From Paraglaciecola hydrolytica (lineage in GTDB: Bacteria > Pseudomonadota > Gammaproteobacteria > Enterobacterales > Alteromonadaceae): a stretch of 64,000 nucleotides of DNA. Positions 26,231-35,800 of this stretch are shown one piece after another (the first letter of the stretch is position 1; each line of letters begins with the position of its first letter). Where the stretch lies: assembly GCF_001565895.1 (NCBI RefSeq), contig NZ_LSNE01000003.1, forward strand, positions 429,195-493,194, written 5' to 3'. The notes beneath the pieces were generated by a model. It was not told where the DNA came from, ran no database searches, and saw nothing but the letters and a program-made list of their open reading frames with translations. Position numbers and translations under genes: made by a program.

Positions 26231-27229
26231 ATGACTAGCAGTATTATGGCCCAAGAGGCAGCTCAAGCCCCCAGCGTTATCGCTCAGCAATTACTCAATA
26301 ATGCGACTATATGTGAAAACCTAGCGACAAAAATCCGCGAGTTTAATCCTGCATTAGTTTATATCGTAGGGCGTGGTTCTTCAGATCATGCTGGCGTGTT
26401 TGCTAAGTATTTGATTGAAGTCGAAATGGGCATACCGGTGAGTTCATCGGCACCTTCGGTTAATAGTATTTTTAAACAAAATTTAAAATTGAATAAAGCC
26501 TTAGTATTAATTATCTCCCAGTCTGGTCGCAGTCATGACATTCTAGCTCAAGCTAATTCGGCCAAAGCATCTGGCGCTTTAACTGTCGCTTTAGTTAACG
26601 ATACGACCTCTCCTTTAGCTGAACTTGCTGACGTAGTCTTACCATTATTGGCTGGACAGGAATTAGCTGTTGCAGCAACCAAGAGCTATCTCGCAACCTT
26701 AAGCGCTATTTTACAATTGGTTGCTTATTGGAAGAATGATACCGAATTGAAACAAGCTTTAGTCGCTTTGCCTGACGCTTTGGCGCAAGTAATTAAACAA
26801 CCACAACAACTAAACAGTGAGTTTGTGGCTAAACTAGCCCATTGTGTCGTGCTTGGCCGTGGTTTTGGTTACGCTATTAGCCGCGAAATTGCCTTAAAAC
26901 TTAAAGAAGTCTGTGCAGTGCACGCCGAGGCTTTTAGCAGCGCTGAATTTTTACATGGTCCGGTAACCTTAGTGGAAAAACGTTTGGCAATTGTTGATGT
27001 TTTTGTGGCTGATGAAACCACCGATGCCCATAACTTAATGATAAAAGATGTAGCCAGTCGTGGAGCACAGCTAATTCAGTTAAGCTCCAATATTGCAGGC
27101 TTACATAAACGATGTATGCCCTTAGCCATTTTGCAGCGTTTTTATCTAGATGTTGAACAAATAGCCCTTAGTATGGGCTTTGACCCAGACAAACCTGCTG
27201 GGCTTAAAAAAGTAACTCAAACTTTGTAA
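26231..27229 (+). CDS. nagB-II: Glucosamine-6-phosphate deaminase, SIS type (NagB-II)
   Basis: 332 residues with two SIS domains: YIVGRGSSDHAG and LIISQSGRSHDI in the first, VLGRGFGYAISREIALKLKE and SAEFLHGPVTLV in the second. This GlmS-like family replaces classical NagB in Shewanella and relatives, converting GlcN-6-P to fructose-6-P and ammonia. A GlmS glutaminase domain is absent, which separates it from GlmS. Second gene of the nag operon. Confidence 0.9.
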   Translation: MTSSIMAQEAAQAPSVIAQQLLNNATICENLATKIREFNPALVYIVGRGSSDHAGVFAKYLIEVEMGIPVSSSAPSVNSIFKQNLKLNKALVLIISQSGRSHDILAQANSAKASGALTVALVNDTTSPLAELADVVLPLLAGQELAVAATKSYLATLSAILQLVAYWKNDTELKQALVALPDALAQVIKQPQQLNSEFVAKLAHCVVLGRGFGYAISREIALKLKEVCAVHAEAFSSAEFLHGPVTLVEKRLAIVDVFVADETTDAHNLMIKDVASRGAQLIQLSSNIAGLHKRCMPLAILQRFYLDVEQIALSMGFDPDKPAGLKKVTQTL

Positions 27230-27255
27230 AGCAAGTACGCAAAAGTGATTAAAAG

Positions 27256-28389
27256 ATGAAACAGACATTTTACGCAGCTCAACTATTTGACGGTGATGAA
27301 TTCAGGCAACACCAGTGTATTGAAGTGCTGGATGGAAAAATAATCGGACTATCTAGTGGCTCTGCTGAGCAAGCAGAACATCATATCGATGGATTATTGG
27401 TACCAGGTTATATTGACGTACAAGTGAATGGCGGCGGTGGGGTGTTATTTAATAACCGCCCCAGCCTTGCAAGCCTTGTTACCATGTCACAGGCTCATCA
27501 AGCTTTTGGTACGACCAATATGTTGCCTACGCTGATCACTGACGCTTATGCAACTATGTTGGCAGCAGCGGATGCCATGGCTGAGGCGATTGCCAGTAAA
27601 TTAGTTGGCGTTTGTGGTATTCATTTTGAAGGGCCTCATTTAAGTCAACCTAAAAAAGGGATTCATCCACAAAACCATATTCGCTCAATCACGGATAAAG
27701 AGCTGGCACTGTTTACTCGCCAAGATATGGGCAAGGTGATTGTTACTTTGGCGCCAGAAAATGTATCCCCAGATGTGATTAGCGAATTAGTTAAACGGGG
27801 TGTTTTGGTGTGTTTAGGGCATTCTAATGCCAGTGCCGAACAAGTAGAGCTAGCTCTACAAGCCGGTGCCACTGGTTTCACGCATTTGTATAATGCTATG
27901 TCTCCCTTAACGGGTCGTGAAGCAGGTATGGTTGGCACCGCCTTGTTAAACGACAAAGCTTTTTGTGGATTGATCGTTGATCATCATCATGTCAGCCATG
28001 CAAGTTGCAAACTAGCGATTAAGTGCAAAGGTACTGAGCAAATTATGTTGGTCACTGATGCGATGTCTCATGTGGGCAGCGAACAACTCACCGAAACATT
28101 TTTAGATATGGAAATCACACGGCAAGGCGACAAGTTAACCATTGCTGGAGGCACTCTGGCTGGCTCTGCCTTAGATATGGCCAGTGCGGTACGTAATACT
28201 CACCAGAGTTTAGGGATACCATTGGCCCAGGCCCTACAAATGGCCTCTTTAACGCCAGCAAAGTTTCTTGGATTAGATCAATCATTCGGTCGTATTAAAG
28301 CAGGTTATGCTGCTGATTGGCTTAGCTTAAATGCAAATTTAGATGTTAAGCAAACTTGGCTAGCAGGCAATCAAATTTATAAGGCTTAA
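27256..28389 (+). CDS. nagA: N-acetylglucosamine-6-phosphate deacetylase
   Basis: 377 residues. Removes acetate from GlcNAc-6-P. Motifs: PGYIDVQVNGGGG, HFEGPHL, CLGHSNA, GFTHLYNAMS, VDHHHV and the catalytic aspartate in LVTDAMS. Last gene of the nag operon; the pathway GlcNAc to fructose-6-P is complete in the order kinase, deacetylase, deaminase. No strong terminator follows. Confidence 0.95.
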   Translation: MKQTFYAAQLFDGDEFRQHQCIEVLDGKIIGLSSGSAEQAEHHIDGLLVPGYIDVQVNGGGGVLFNNRPSLASLVTMSQAHQAFGTTNMLPTLITDAYATMLAAADAMAEAIASKLVGVCGIHFEGPHLSQPKKGIHPQNHIRSITDKELALFTRQDMGKVIVTLAPENVSPDVISELVKRGVLVCLGHSNASAEQVELALQAGATGFTHLYNAMSPLTGREAGMVGTALLNDKAFCGLIVDHHHVSHASCKLAIKCKGTEQIMLVTDAMSHVGSEQLTETFLDMEITRQGDKLTIAGGTLAGSALDMASAVRNTHQSLGIPLAQALQMASLTPAKFLGLDQSFGRIKAGYAADWLSLNANLDVKQTWLAGNQIYKA

Positions 28390-28664
28390 GCATATGTTTG
28401 GGCCCACCCTTCGCTAAGTTTACTTCTTTGGCTTTGATGCCGATAAAGGTAGTAAGGATGCTGAGTGATGTCCGAATTTATTAATCATAAGGATTGTCGG
28501 AATAATTTACATAAGCTAAATATTAAGTTTCACCAAATTACTTAAGGTATTGTTAATATACAATATTATTTAGTGGAACGATTTATGCTGAACAACTACT
28601 GAAGTTATTACAGATAGTGTTTATCTGTTGTTTGAGGAAATTCCTTGTAGTTTAAGGTGATATT
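28390..28664. other. Intergenic region after nagA
   Basis: 275 bases without a convincing gene. A short open stretch reads YFFGFDADKGSKDAE before a stop near 28465 and might be a relic. AT-rich sequence near 28540-28620 could hold the promoter of the 28665 small gene. No hairpin terminator with a T run was found. Confidence 0.4.
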
Positions 28665-28847
28665 ATGTCTTGTTTAACACGAAATATGCAAAATCAACTC
28701 AGCCGTTATTTACAAAAAAATAGTGCTGAGTTCTCAAGTTGTGATGCAGAAGGTATAAGGGTTGCCTTGGTGAGTAAAGGGGTGTGCCCTTCTGACGTGA
28801 CAGCCGATCAGGTGAGCGTAATCCTAAAACAACTAGAAAACCGATGA
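28665..28847 (+). CDS. Hypothetical small protein
   Basis: 60 residues, helical and soluble, with three cysteines (SCLTRN, SSCDAEG, KGVCPSD). AAGGTGA lies seven bases before the ATG, a good ribosome site that supports a real gene. It stands between the nag operon and the convergent HD-GYP gene; no family recognised. Confidence 0.5.
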   Translation: MSCLTRNMQNQLSRYLQKNSAEFSSCDAEGIRVALVSKGVCPSDVTADQVSVILKQLENR

Positions 28848-28903
28848 GTTTAATTAATTGCTACCATAGCTCTTTACAGTAATGGCTTTGCGCCAGTTGT
28901 AGC

Positions 28904-30085
28904 CTAAATAGCGATTGATTCACTAAAATATTTATTAAAATCCAAACGGTATTCACTGGCGACCACTGCTTTTTCGATTTTAGTGTTACTGCTTTTACTC
29001 AGATCGACTTCTGTCGGTGGGAGATAATGACTACCTCTGACCGAATAAAAAACTTTGACCAAGGGTTTGGTTGAATGCACTGGATGTTGTTTTATCACCA
29101 TGGCAATTTTTTCGTTATTAAGCCTGACTAAACTACCCACCGGATACACTCCAATACACTTAATAAACTTTTTCACCAGCTCTAAATCGTATTTATCGGG
29201 CGCGTCCTGCAAGATAATTTGCAATGCTTTTTGTGATGGCATGCCCGGTTTATAACAACGCTCTGCAGTGATGGCATCATAAGTATCAACGATGGCGATC
29301 ATGCGCCCAAATAAACTGATATCGTCACCTCTCGCTCCTTCAGGATAGCCATAACCATCAAGTCGTTCGTGGTGCTCACTTATTGTTCTGATGATAGATT
29401 CGGGCAGGCCTAATTCCGTCAGTACTTTTGTGCCGAAATAAACATGATCGCGCATGATGTTCATCTCTTGATCAGTCAGTTTCCCTGGTTTATGCAAGAT
29501 GGAGTCAGGGATCTTAATTTTACCTATGTCATGTAAAAAACCCGACAGAGCTAATTCTTGTACTTCTTCTTCACTTAACTCCACATGGTTAGCAAAGTTT
29601 GCCAGCAAGATGGCAACATTCAGCGAATGCTCAAGCAAATAGGAATCTTTTTCCCGGATTTTTGTCATGCACAACAAGGCATTAGGATTACGGTCAATGG
29701 ACGATACTAAGTTACCGGTAAACTCTTCTGGGATCGCCAAATCCAAGGGCAAACTTTTAGCCACACTATCAAACATGCGTTTTTGAATAGCCTTACCTTT
29801 AGTATGTAAGGCTGCGGCGACAGCAATTTCCTGCGCAAAAGATATTTCTGCAGGAGGCTTAACCGTTGTTTCTGTTGGTAATTCTTGAGCAGGTTCTGAT
29901 GACCCAGGCAGTTGTTTACTTAAGTCAATAACAAGAGACATGATGCCTTGTTTTCTTAAACTTGTAATTTGCTTATCGTTTGAAACTCGGCCGCGACTGG
30001 TAATTTTCATATTACCTTGTTGTGCCGCGATGGAATCAACAAACATGCCTTTTTGCAGTTCTTCTATGCTGATGGTTTTTAGCAC
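28904..30085 (-). CDS. HD-GYP domain cyclic-di-GMP phosphodiesterase
   Basis: 393 residues. N-terminal DUF3391 domain (about 1-125) opens with LKTISIEELQKGMFV, then an HD-GYP domain (about 140-310): EHSLNVAILLANF, LHDIGKIKIPD, and HHERLDGYGYPEG, with the metal ligands and GYP-type motif intact. It should hydrolyse c-di-GMP in the cytoplasm. Start codon is GTG at 30085 with GAGAAG upstream. The only other c-di-GMP gene in the window is the diguanylate cyclase at 55463. Confidence 0.92.
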   Translation of the reverse strand: MLKTISIEELQKGMFVDSIAAQQGNMKITSRGRVSNDKQITSLRKQGIMSLVIDLSKQLPGSSEPAQELPTETTVKPPAEISFAQEIAVAAALHTKGKAIQKRMFDSVAKSLPLDLAIPEEFTGNLVSSIDRNPNALLCMTKIREKDSYLLEHSLNVAILLANFANHVELSEEEVQELALSGFLHDIGKIKIPDSILHKPGKLTDQEMNIMRDHVYFGTKVLTELGLPESIIRTISEHHERLDGYGYPEGARGDDISLFGRMIAIVDTYDAITAERCYKPGMPSQKALQIILQDAPDKYDLELVKKFIKCIGVYPVGSLVRLNNEKIAMVIKQHPVHSTKPLVKVFYSVRGSHYLPPTEVDLSKSSNTKIEKAVVASEYRLDFNKYFSESIAI

Positions 30086-30183
30086 TAATTGACTTCTCTT
30101 CTAGGTCTATCAGACATTATGGTTTGTCTATAAATACAAATTGTTTGCGAATGTCACATTAACAAGTCATTCATATTATTCAC

Positions 30184-30522
30184 TTAAAAGGTTAATTTCC
30201 ATAATATTTCAGCTAAATCTGGTTGCCATTGGAAATCTTTTAGCTTTACTCGATGATTAAGTACCACAATGTTATCTTGTTGTAACAATCCAGTTTGAGT
30301 TTTAGCTTCCTCTGAGCCCTTTGGAAAAGCTAACTGGCCGTTTGACCTAAGAACTCTATACCACGGAAGATTAAGTGTATCGGGTACCTGCGCCAACACT
30401 TTACCGACTAATCTAGCGCGACCAGGTAGACCGGCCAAATCCGCAATTTGTCCGTAAGAAGCCACTTTTCCCGAAGGTATTAAGATTACAGTTTGCCAAA
30501 TACGTTGTTGTTTCGATGCCAT
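30184..30522 (-). CDS. Alkyltransferase-like (ATL/MGMT-type) protein
   Basis: 112 residues from the ATG at 30522. DNA-binding domain of the O6-alkylguanine transferase family with the helix-turn-helix VASYGQIADLAGLPGRARLVG. The catalytic PCHR is replaced by PWYRV, so the protein lacks alkyl transfer and belongs to the ATL group, which flags alkylated guanine for nucleotide excision repair. The 5' frame extension reaches into the upstream gene and has no ribosome site. It starts 16 bases after the end of the Wzz-like gene, so it may be read from the same transcript. Confidence 0.88.
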   Translation of the reverse strand: MASKQQRIWQTVILIPSGKVASYGQIADLAGLPGRARLVGKVLAQVPDTLNLPWYRVLRSNGQLAFPKGSEEAKTQTGLLQQDNIVVLNHRVKLKDFQWQPDLAEILWKLTF

Positions 30523-30538
30523 ATTGTTTTGTTGGCGC

Positions 30539-32515
30539 TTAAACGGTAAAAAATGGATAAATGGTCTGAACATGCTCCAATGGTGTAGATTTCGCTACTT
30601 TTTTCGCCTGACGGAAATGGGACAAGGCTGACGGAGTAATATAGCCACAGATTAATTCGAGCTCATTAAGACGTACACCTTGATCAACCAGATAAGCAAT
30701 ATAGGTTTGGCGTATAACCTCCAGCGAAATGAGGTCAGGTAATTCAAGCTCAGCATCATAAGCGGTGTTTATTATGTGTTCGTTTAAATTGCTCATATTC
30801 ATTGTGTTAGACCATATCGATGGATTATCAGTATGGTTATCACATTGTTTGGCTAATAGGGTTGCCAACTCCTGTGGAATATTGAGTTTGCGAGTAGATA
30901 CTCCATCTATACACAATTGAGCATCAGTTATCGCAAAATCTGATTTTTTTATATTCTCAATTTCGTCTAATGAAACACCACAAAATAATAAGCCTATGAG
31001 CAACTTACCTTGAGTATTCGCTGCTTCGTATAGCGCTTTACTTTCATTAATACTTAGAAGTCGCAATGAAGGGGACTGAGCTATTCCAAGGGTAGCGGCT
31101 GCCATTTTTTGCTGCTCTAATTTGTAGTGTTGCTCTGCCATTAGCATTGGATCAGCAGAAGAATATTGTGGCACAACAACAATATTAGGAGTGTCATTTT
31201 TTTCAGTAGGAGGTCTGACGATATAACTGAAAATAAACAGTGCAAGTAGAGATAAAATTGAGGCCAATATTAAGGCAAAAAAAGTATCTCGCCAATAATC
31301 GGGGCCGATTGGAAATTCAGCTCGACTCGCCGGTTCGAGCACCATTATTTTCACTTCAAATGGTTTAGCCAGTTCTATTTCTACTAACTGTGCATGTAAA
31401 GTTTGTTTTTGTAATTGTAGGTCGTCAAGTTCCGTGCTTAAACGTTTATATTGATCTAACTGTTGATTAAATTGCTGTGCAAGCTTCCGTTGTTCAATTA
31501 ATTGAGTTTGCGTCAAAGATACTTTTTTAGTAGTGGTGTCGAGATTGCGTTGACTGACTTGTAAATAGGTTTCTTGGCTGTTTTTAATTTGTTGTTCGAG
31601 CGTGTTTTCAAGCCCCTCTTGTGCTTGTTGTTTTGCCACTATTAAGGGATCTCTCGCCATATATTCTGCCGTATACTTATCACTTAAAGCTTTTAACTCT
31701 TCATTCAACAATTGTAGTTTTGTACGAGTTTCATTTATTGATGCTTTATCCGTAGGATCGATGATCACTTCACCTGACTTCAATGCACGATGTAAACTTT
31801 CAAGAGTAGCAAAGGCTTGGTTGTTTTCAGCTTCGGCAGTATCAAGATTGGCACTTAAGCTTTTTATTTTACTGAGTATTTGATTTTCATCCCGCACGAG
31901 CGAAATGATTTGATTATCTGCGGCATAACTTTCTACCTTAGTGCGCTGCTGATTTATTTTGAATTCAAGCTCCTGCAACCTATCTGTTAATACCTTTACT
32001 TCATCACTATTATTAGTTTGGTTTTCACCTTCCAAATTTTGAATATAAGTAGCTAACAAAGTATCTACTACCGGTTTAAGTTGCTCCTTATTTTGTCCTT
32101 TTGCTTCTATGGTTACCACATTTCCTGAATTACTGGCGTTAATCGAAAGCATGTTAATTAAATCAGGGAAATCAATGTCTATTTGATGGTTTTTCAATAA
32201 GTTATCACTTAGCCCTGCGATGACACTATCACTCATGAGGCGCTGCTGATTTGCTTCTAAATATTGTTGTAGAAAACTAGGATTTTTTTCATCTAAGGGA
32301 TTAGCAGCCATAAACTGCATAATTGCTTGGCTTTGATAAAGACTAGGTCGGCTCCATATAAAAATGTTGGCCAACACAAAAATAAAAAAGAATGTACCTA
32401 CTAATATTTGCCATTTCTGACCTTGCAGTCTTTTTAATTGAACCTCACGTTGTAAGGCTGCGGTATTTGCAAGGTGTTCGTTAGGTAAATAATCCACTTT
32501 TTGCTTAAAAAACAT
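30539..32515 (-). CDS. Wzz/GumC-like polysaccharide co-polymerase fused to a degenerate tyrosine-recombinase-like domain
   Basis: 658 residues. Membrane helix 37-54, periplasmic Wzz-type domain (about 58-160), a long coiled-coil (about 165-385), the proline-rich approach PASRAEFPIGP, and a second helix 409-433: the layout of chain-length determinants and GumC proteins. The cytoplasmic tail (480-640) does not look like a BY-kinase. It reads like a tyrosine recombinase core: SINESKALYEAAN, LLIGLLFCGVSLDEIENIKKSDF (in two pieces of motif GLRxSEL-LxxxD), and IRQTYIAYLVDQGVRLNELE. Against the RHxxR-H-Y set only R602 is kept (R to S515, H to E599, H to Y625, Y to F634), so it should be inactive. 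No sugar-synthesis genes adjoin it. Confidence 0.75.
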   Translation of the reverse strand: MFFKQKVDYLPNEHLANTAALQREVQLKRLQGQKWQILVGTFFFIFVLANIFIWSRPSLYQSQAIMQFMAANPLDEKNPSFLQQYLEANQQRLMSDSVIAGLSDNLLKNHQIDIDFPDLINMLSINASNSGNVVTIEAKGQNKEQLKPVVDTLLATYIQNLEGENQTNNSDEVKVLTDRLQELEFKINQQRTKVESYAADNQIISLVRDENQILSKIKSLSANLDTAEAENNQAFATLESLHRALKSGEVIIDPTDKASINETRTKLQLLNEELKALSDKYTAEYMARDPLIVAKQQAQEGLENTLEQQIKNSQETYLQVSQRNLDTTTKKVSLTQTQLIEQRKLAQQFNQQLDQYKRLSTELDDLQLQKQTLHAQLVEIELAKPFEVKIMVLEPASRAEFPIGPDYWRDTFFALILASILSLLALFIFSYIVRPPTEKNDTPNIVVVPQYSSADPMLMAEQHYKLEQQKMAAATLGIAQSPSLRLLSINESKALYEAANTQGKLLIGLLFCGVSLDEIENIKKSDFAITDAQLCIDGVSTRKLNIPQELATLLAKQCDNHTDNPSIWSNTMNMSNLNEHIINTAYDAELELPDLISLEVIRQTYIAYLVDQGVRLNELELICGYITPSALSHFRQAKKVAKSTPLEHVQTIYPFFTV

Positions 32516-32822
32516 AATTCAATTCCATTTTTTGTAACCACATTCTGTAAATTACCTAAAACCGATGGATTTGTTAGTAATCTACAATATTCACTTTAGT
32601 TTCGATTATTCGTATTCAAGATGGCGATAAATTTAAACCATAATTTGAAAAACGTTCAGTAGGTAAACGATTCAAAATTGTAAAAACGACACTAAATGTT
32701 TTAGAGCAATCTTGAACAAAAGGTTTAATTTGACTTGCCGACTTTAGCATAACTACTGTTATGCGAACATATTGTGATAGAGTCAGATAAATATCTAACA
32801 TTACTATATCACAGCAGTATTC
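32516..32822. promoter_or_regulatory. Divergent promoter region of the Wzz-like and histidine kinase genes
   Basis: 307 bases, AT-rich, without a credible gene. It contains the palindrome at 32747-32764 and an inverted pair GTGATA/TATCAC (around 32775-32815) that flanks AGATAAATATCT. I could not assign exact promoters. Confidence 0.5.
32747..32764. promoter_or_regulatory. Perfect palindrome upstream of the hybrid histidine kinase
   Basis: GCATAAC-TACT-GTTATGC, seven-base perfect arms around four bases, 59 bases upstream of the kinase start codon. It looks like an operator for a dimeric regulator; the regulator is not identified. Confidence 0.5.
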
Positions 32823-35800
32823 TTGAACTTAATCCGATATCTTTATTGTTGCCTTTTGATCTTGTTTACTGGCATGACTCAGATGAGTTTTGCGGCCAGT
32901 ACAACCATAGTCCGATTTAATGTCTCTGAATTTGCTCAACAGGATATTAGTCAACAGCTGCGTTATTTTAAACTAAGTGAAAATCAACGACCTATACCTC
33001 AGTTAAGTGCAAACTTACCGGCTTGGTTAGGCAGCTTAACACCCCATCAAAAAACCAATACGTTTGGCGATGCCTTTCTTTCAATTTTTGAAATTTATAA
33101 CGACAGTCAACAGTCAGAGTGGTTTGTTTATCCTTATGGCTCGGTTATCGCCAATATTGAAATACATAGTTTTGATGCCAACAAGGCATTAACTAAGGTG
33201 TTATCTGGCCATGATGTAATTAATCAAGAAGACTTTCATTATGGCGCTAGGTTAACTATCAAACCTGGGCAGAGCAAAACCATTATGCTGGTTTTTAAAA
33301 GTGATTATTTTTTTGCACCCACAAAAATCCTAGTGCAACCCTACCATCAACTGGTGCAGCAGTTTAATCTGGAAAAAGTACTAATTTTGTTGTGTTTGGG
33401 CATTTGCTTAGCCTTAGGTGTGTTTAATTTATTTATCTTCTGGGTGGTAAAACAATACCAATATTTACACTATGCCTTAGCAACACTGGCTTTTACCCTG
33501 GGTTGGGCGAGTGTGTTTGGCCTGCCCGAATTTATGGGCTTAGGCTCATCAACGTCTTGGTTAATGCCCAGTTATATCATTGGGGCGTTTTTCTCATGTT
33601 ATTTTTACATGCAGTTTTTAAAAACAGCGCAACAAGCACCTCGTACTACCCTAGCATTTAAAATAACCGCAGCCGCTTCACTATTGGCTTTACCATTCGC
33701 CTTTTATAACCAAGGGCTTGGTTTGTATCTTGCCTCAATCTTGACCTCGGCGGCGTTGTTTATTGGTTTATATGCGGGATTAACTGCTTGGCGACAGGGT
33801 TATACACCGGCACGTTATTTTATCTGGGCATTACTGGCCGTATTACTGCCCAACTCAGTGGGTAATTTGATGAATTTGGGTATTTTACCTGGCTTCAACA
33901 TCAATATTTATTTACTTGGTCTGATAGGCAACAGTCTTGATAGTTTGTTGTTAGCCTTTGCTTTGGCCGCTCAGGTGCGTTTACTTAATTTAAAAAATAT
34001 TGATCTCACCACTAGTCTAGAACACACTGTTGAGCAACGTACTAAAGAGTTAACCCAAGCCAATCTGCAACTAGAGCAAACCAACAGTGAGTTACTCGAG
34101 GCCAATTTAGCTAAAGGACGTTTTTTGGCAACGATGAGCCATGAAATACGCACTCCGCTTACTTCTATCATAGGTTATGCCGATGGCATATTGATGGGTG
34201 ATATTGATAAATCGGAGCAAGAACGAGTAACCAAAATCATTGCTGAGAATGGTAACCATCTATTAGCTGTGATCAACGATATTCTTGATATCAGCAAAAT
34301 TGAAGCAAATAAACTCGAATTTGAAGCAATCCCAACTCCACTTTTTGCGGTGTTGGCGCAGATAGAATCAGTGGTAGGCAAACGAGCGAGGGACAAAGGG
34401 TTGGCCTTTCATCTGGACTACCAATACCCATTGCCCGCGCAAATTTATACTGATCCAACTCGTTTGAGGCAGATCCTATTTAACTTAACCAACAATGCAC
34501 TTAAGTTTACTGAGCAGGGTTTTATTGGCTTGTCAGTGGCTATTGAACATGGGCAACTTAGCATCAAGGTAAAAGATTCTGGTGAGGGCATTTCAACCAC
34601 CCAACTTAAACAATTGTTTCAGCCCTTTGCTCAAGCCGATAGTTCTATCAATCGACGTAAGGGGGGAACGGGTTTAGGTTTAAGTATCTCACAACGTTTA
34701 GCTCGTGGTTTAGGTGGTGATATTCAAGTTGACAGTGTGCCACGCAAAGGCTCCACCTTTTCCTTACACATTGATTTGAATGTGGTAGAAAACTCACCGT
34801 GGATCAGTTCTGTAAGTGAAATTTGGCAGGCCACTCCAACCAAAACCATTAAAACCGTTTCTTTGCCCGATTTTTCCGGTAATCGAGTGTTGTTGGCCGA
34901 TGATCATCCGAGTAACAGAGAGCTGATTGCGATCTTACTCAGACGCATGAATATTAGCGTGACTGAAGTAGAAAATGGTCAACAAGTACTTGATACCCTG
35001 TTTTATCAGCAATTTGATTTATTGCTGTTGGATATTCACATGCCACAACTAGATGGCTGCGAAGCGTTAAAACAAATCAGAGCGGCGGGTAATCACACCC
35101 CAGTTATTGCCCTTACGGCTAATAACATGAAACATGAAGTGCAACATTATTTGCGATTGGGCTTTTCTGATCATTTGGCTAAGCCGTTGTCACGCCACCA
35201 TTTTGTTGCCAAGTTGGCTAAGTATTTAAGCAAACATAGCGCCGCGCAAAGTCACTTACAGCAAAAAGATATGTTGGTTTTGATCAGAGATTATCAGCAA
35301 GAGCTGTTAATCCAATTACAAAAAATTGAAAGTGCTTGGCAACAAAAAGACTTAACCCAGATCAGCGAAGTTGCTCATAGAATAAGAGGCTCTGCGAGTT
35401 CTTTTGGCTTTGATTTGGTCAGCGAAAAATTTGCGGATATTGAACAATCGGCCTTGCAAGATGATGAAATTGCGCTGAGTTATACCTTACCAAAAGCACT
35501 GTTATTGAGCCGCCAATGCGCTAACTTACCGCAGGTGGATATTCCGCAGGGCATTGTTAATCACCATAATAGCGTTGAGCAATTTTTGTATGCTCTTTAT
35601 GAGTTGCTTAATGTGGCAGAACATAGCTTTCAGGATATGTTGGATGCCCTCGCTGACAATACCGTAAATAGTGCTCTGGTCTATTTAAATGATTTTCAAC
35701 CGCACATTAAAAAATGTGCATTGTTAGGCTCCATCGAAGCATGTGAACAACTCGAAGTATTATTTATACAAGGTGACTGTAATCCTTATCTCACTGCTCC

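Noticed and set aside
32616..32801. 61-residue minus-strand frame in the divergent promoter region
   Set aside because: No ribosome site, low-complexity composition and overlap with operator-like repeats.
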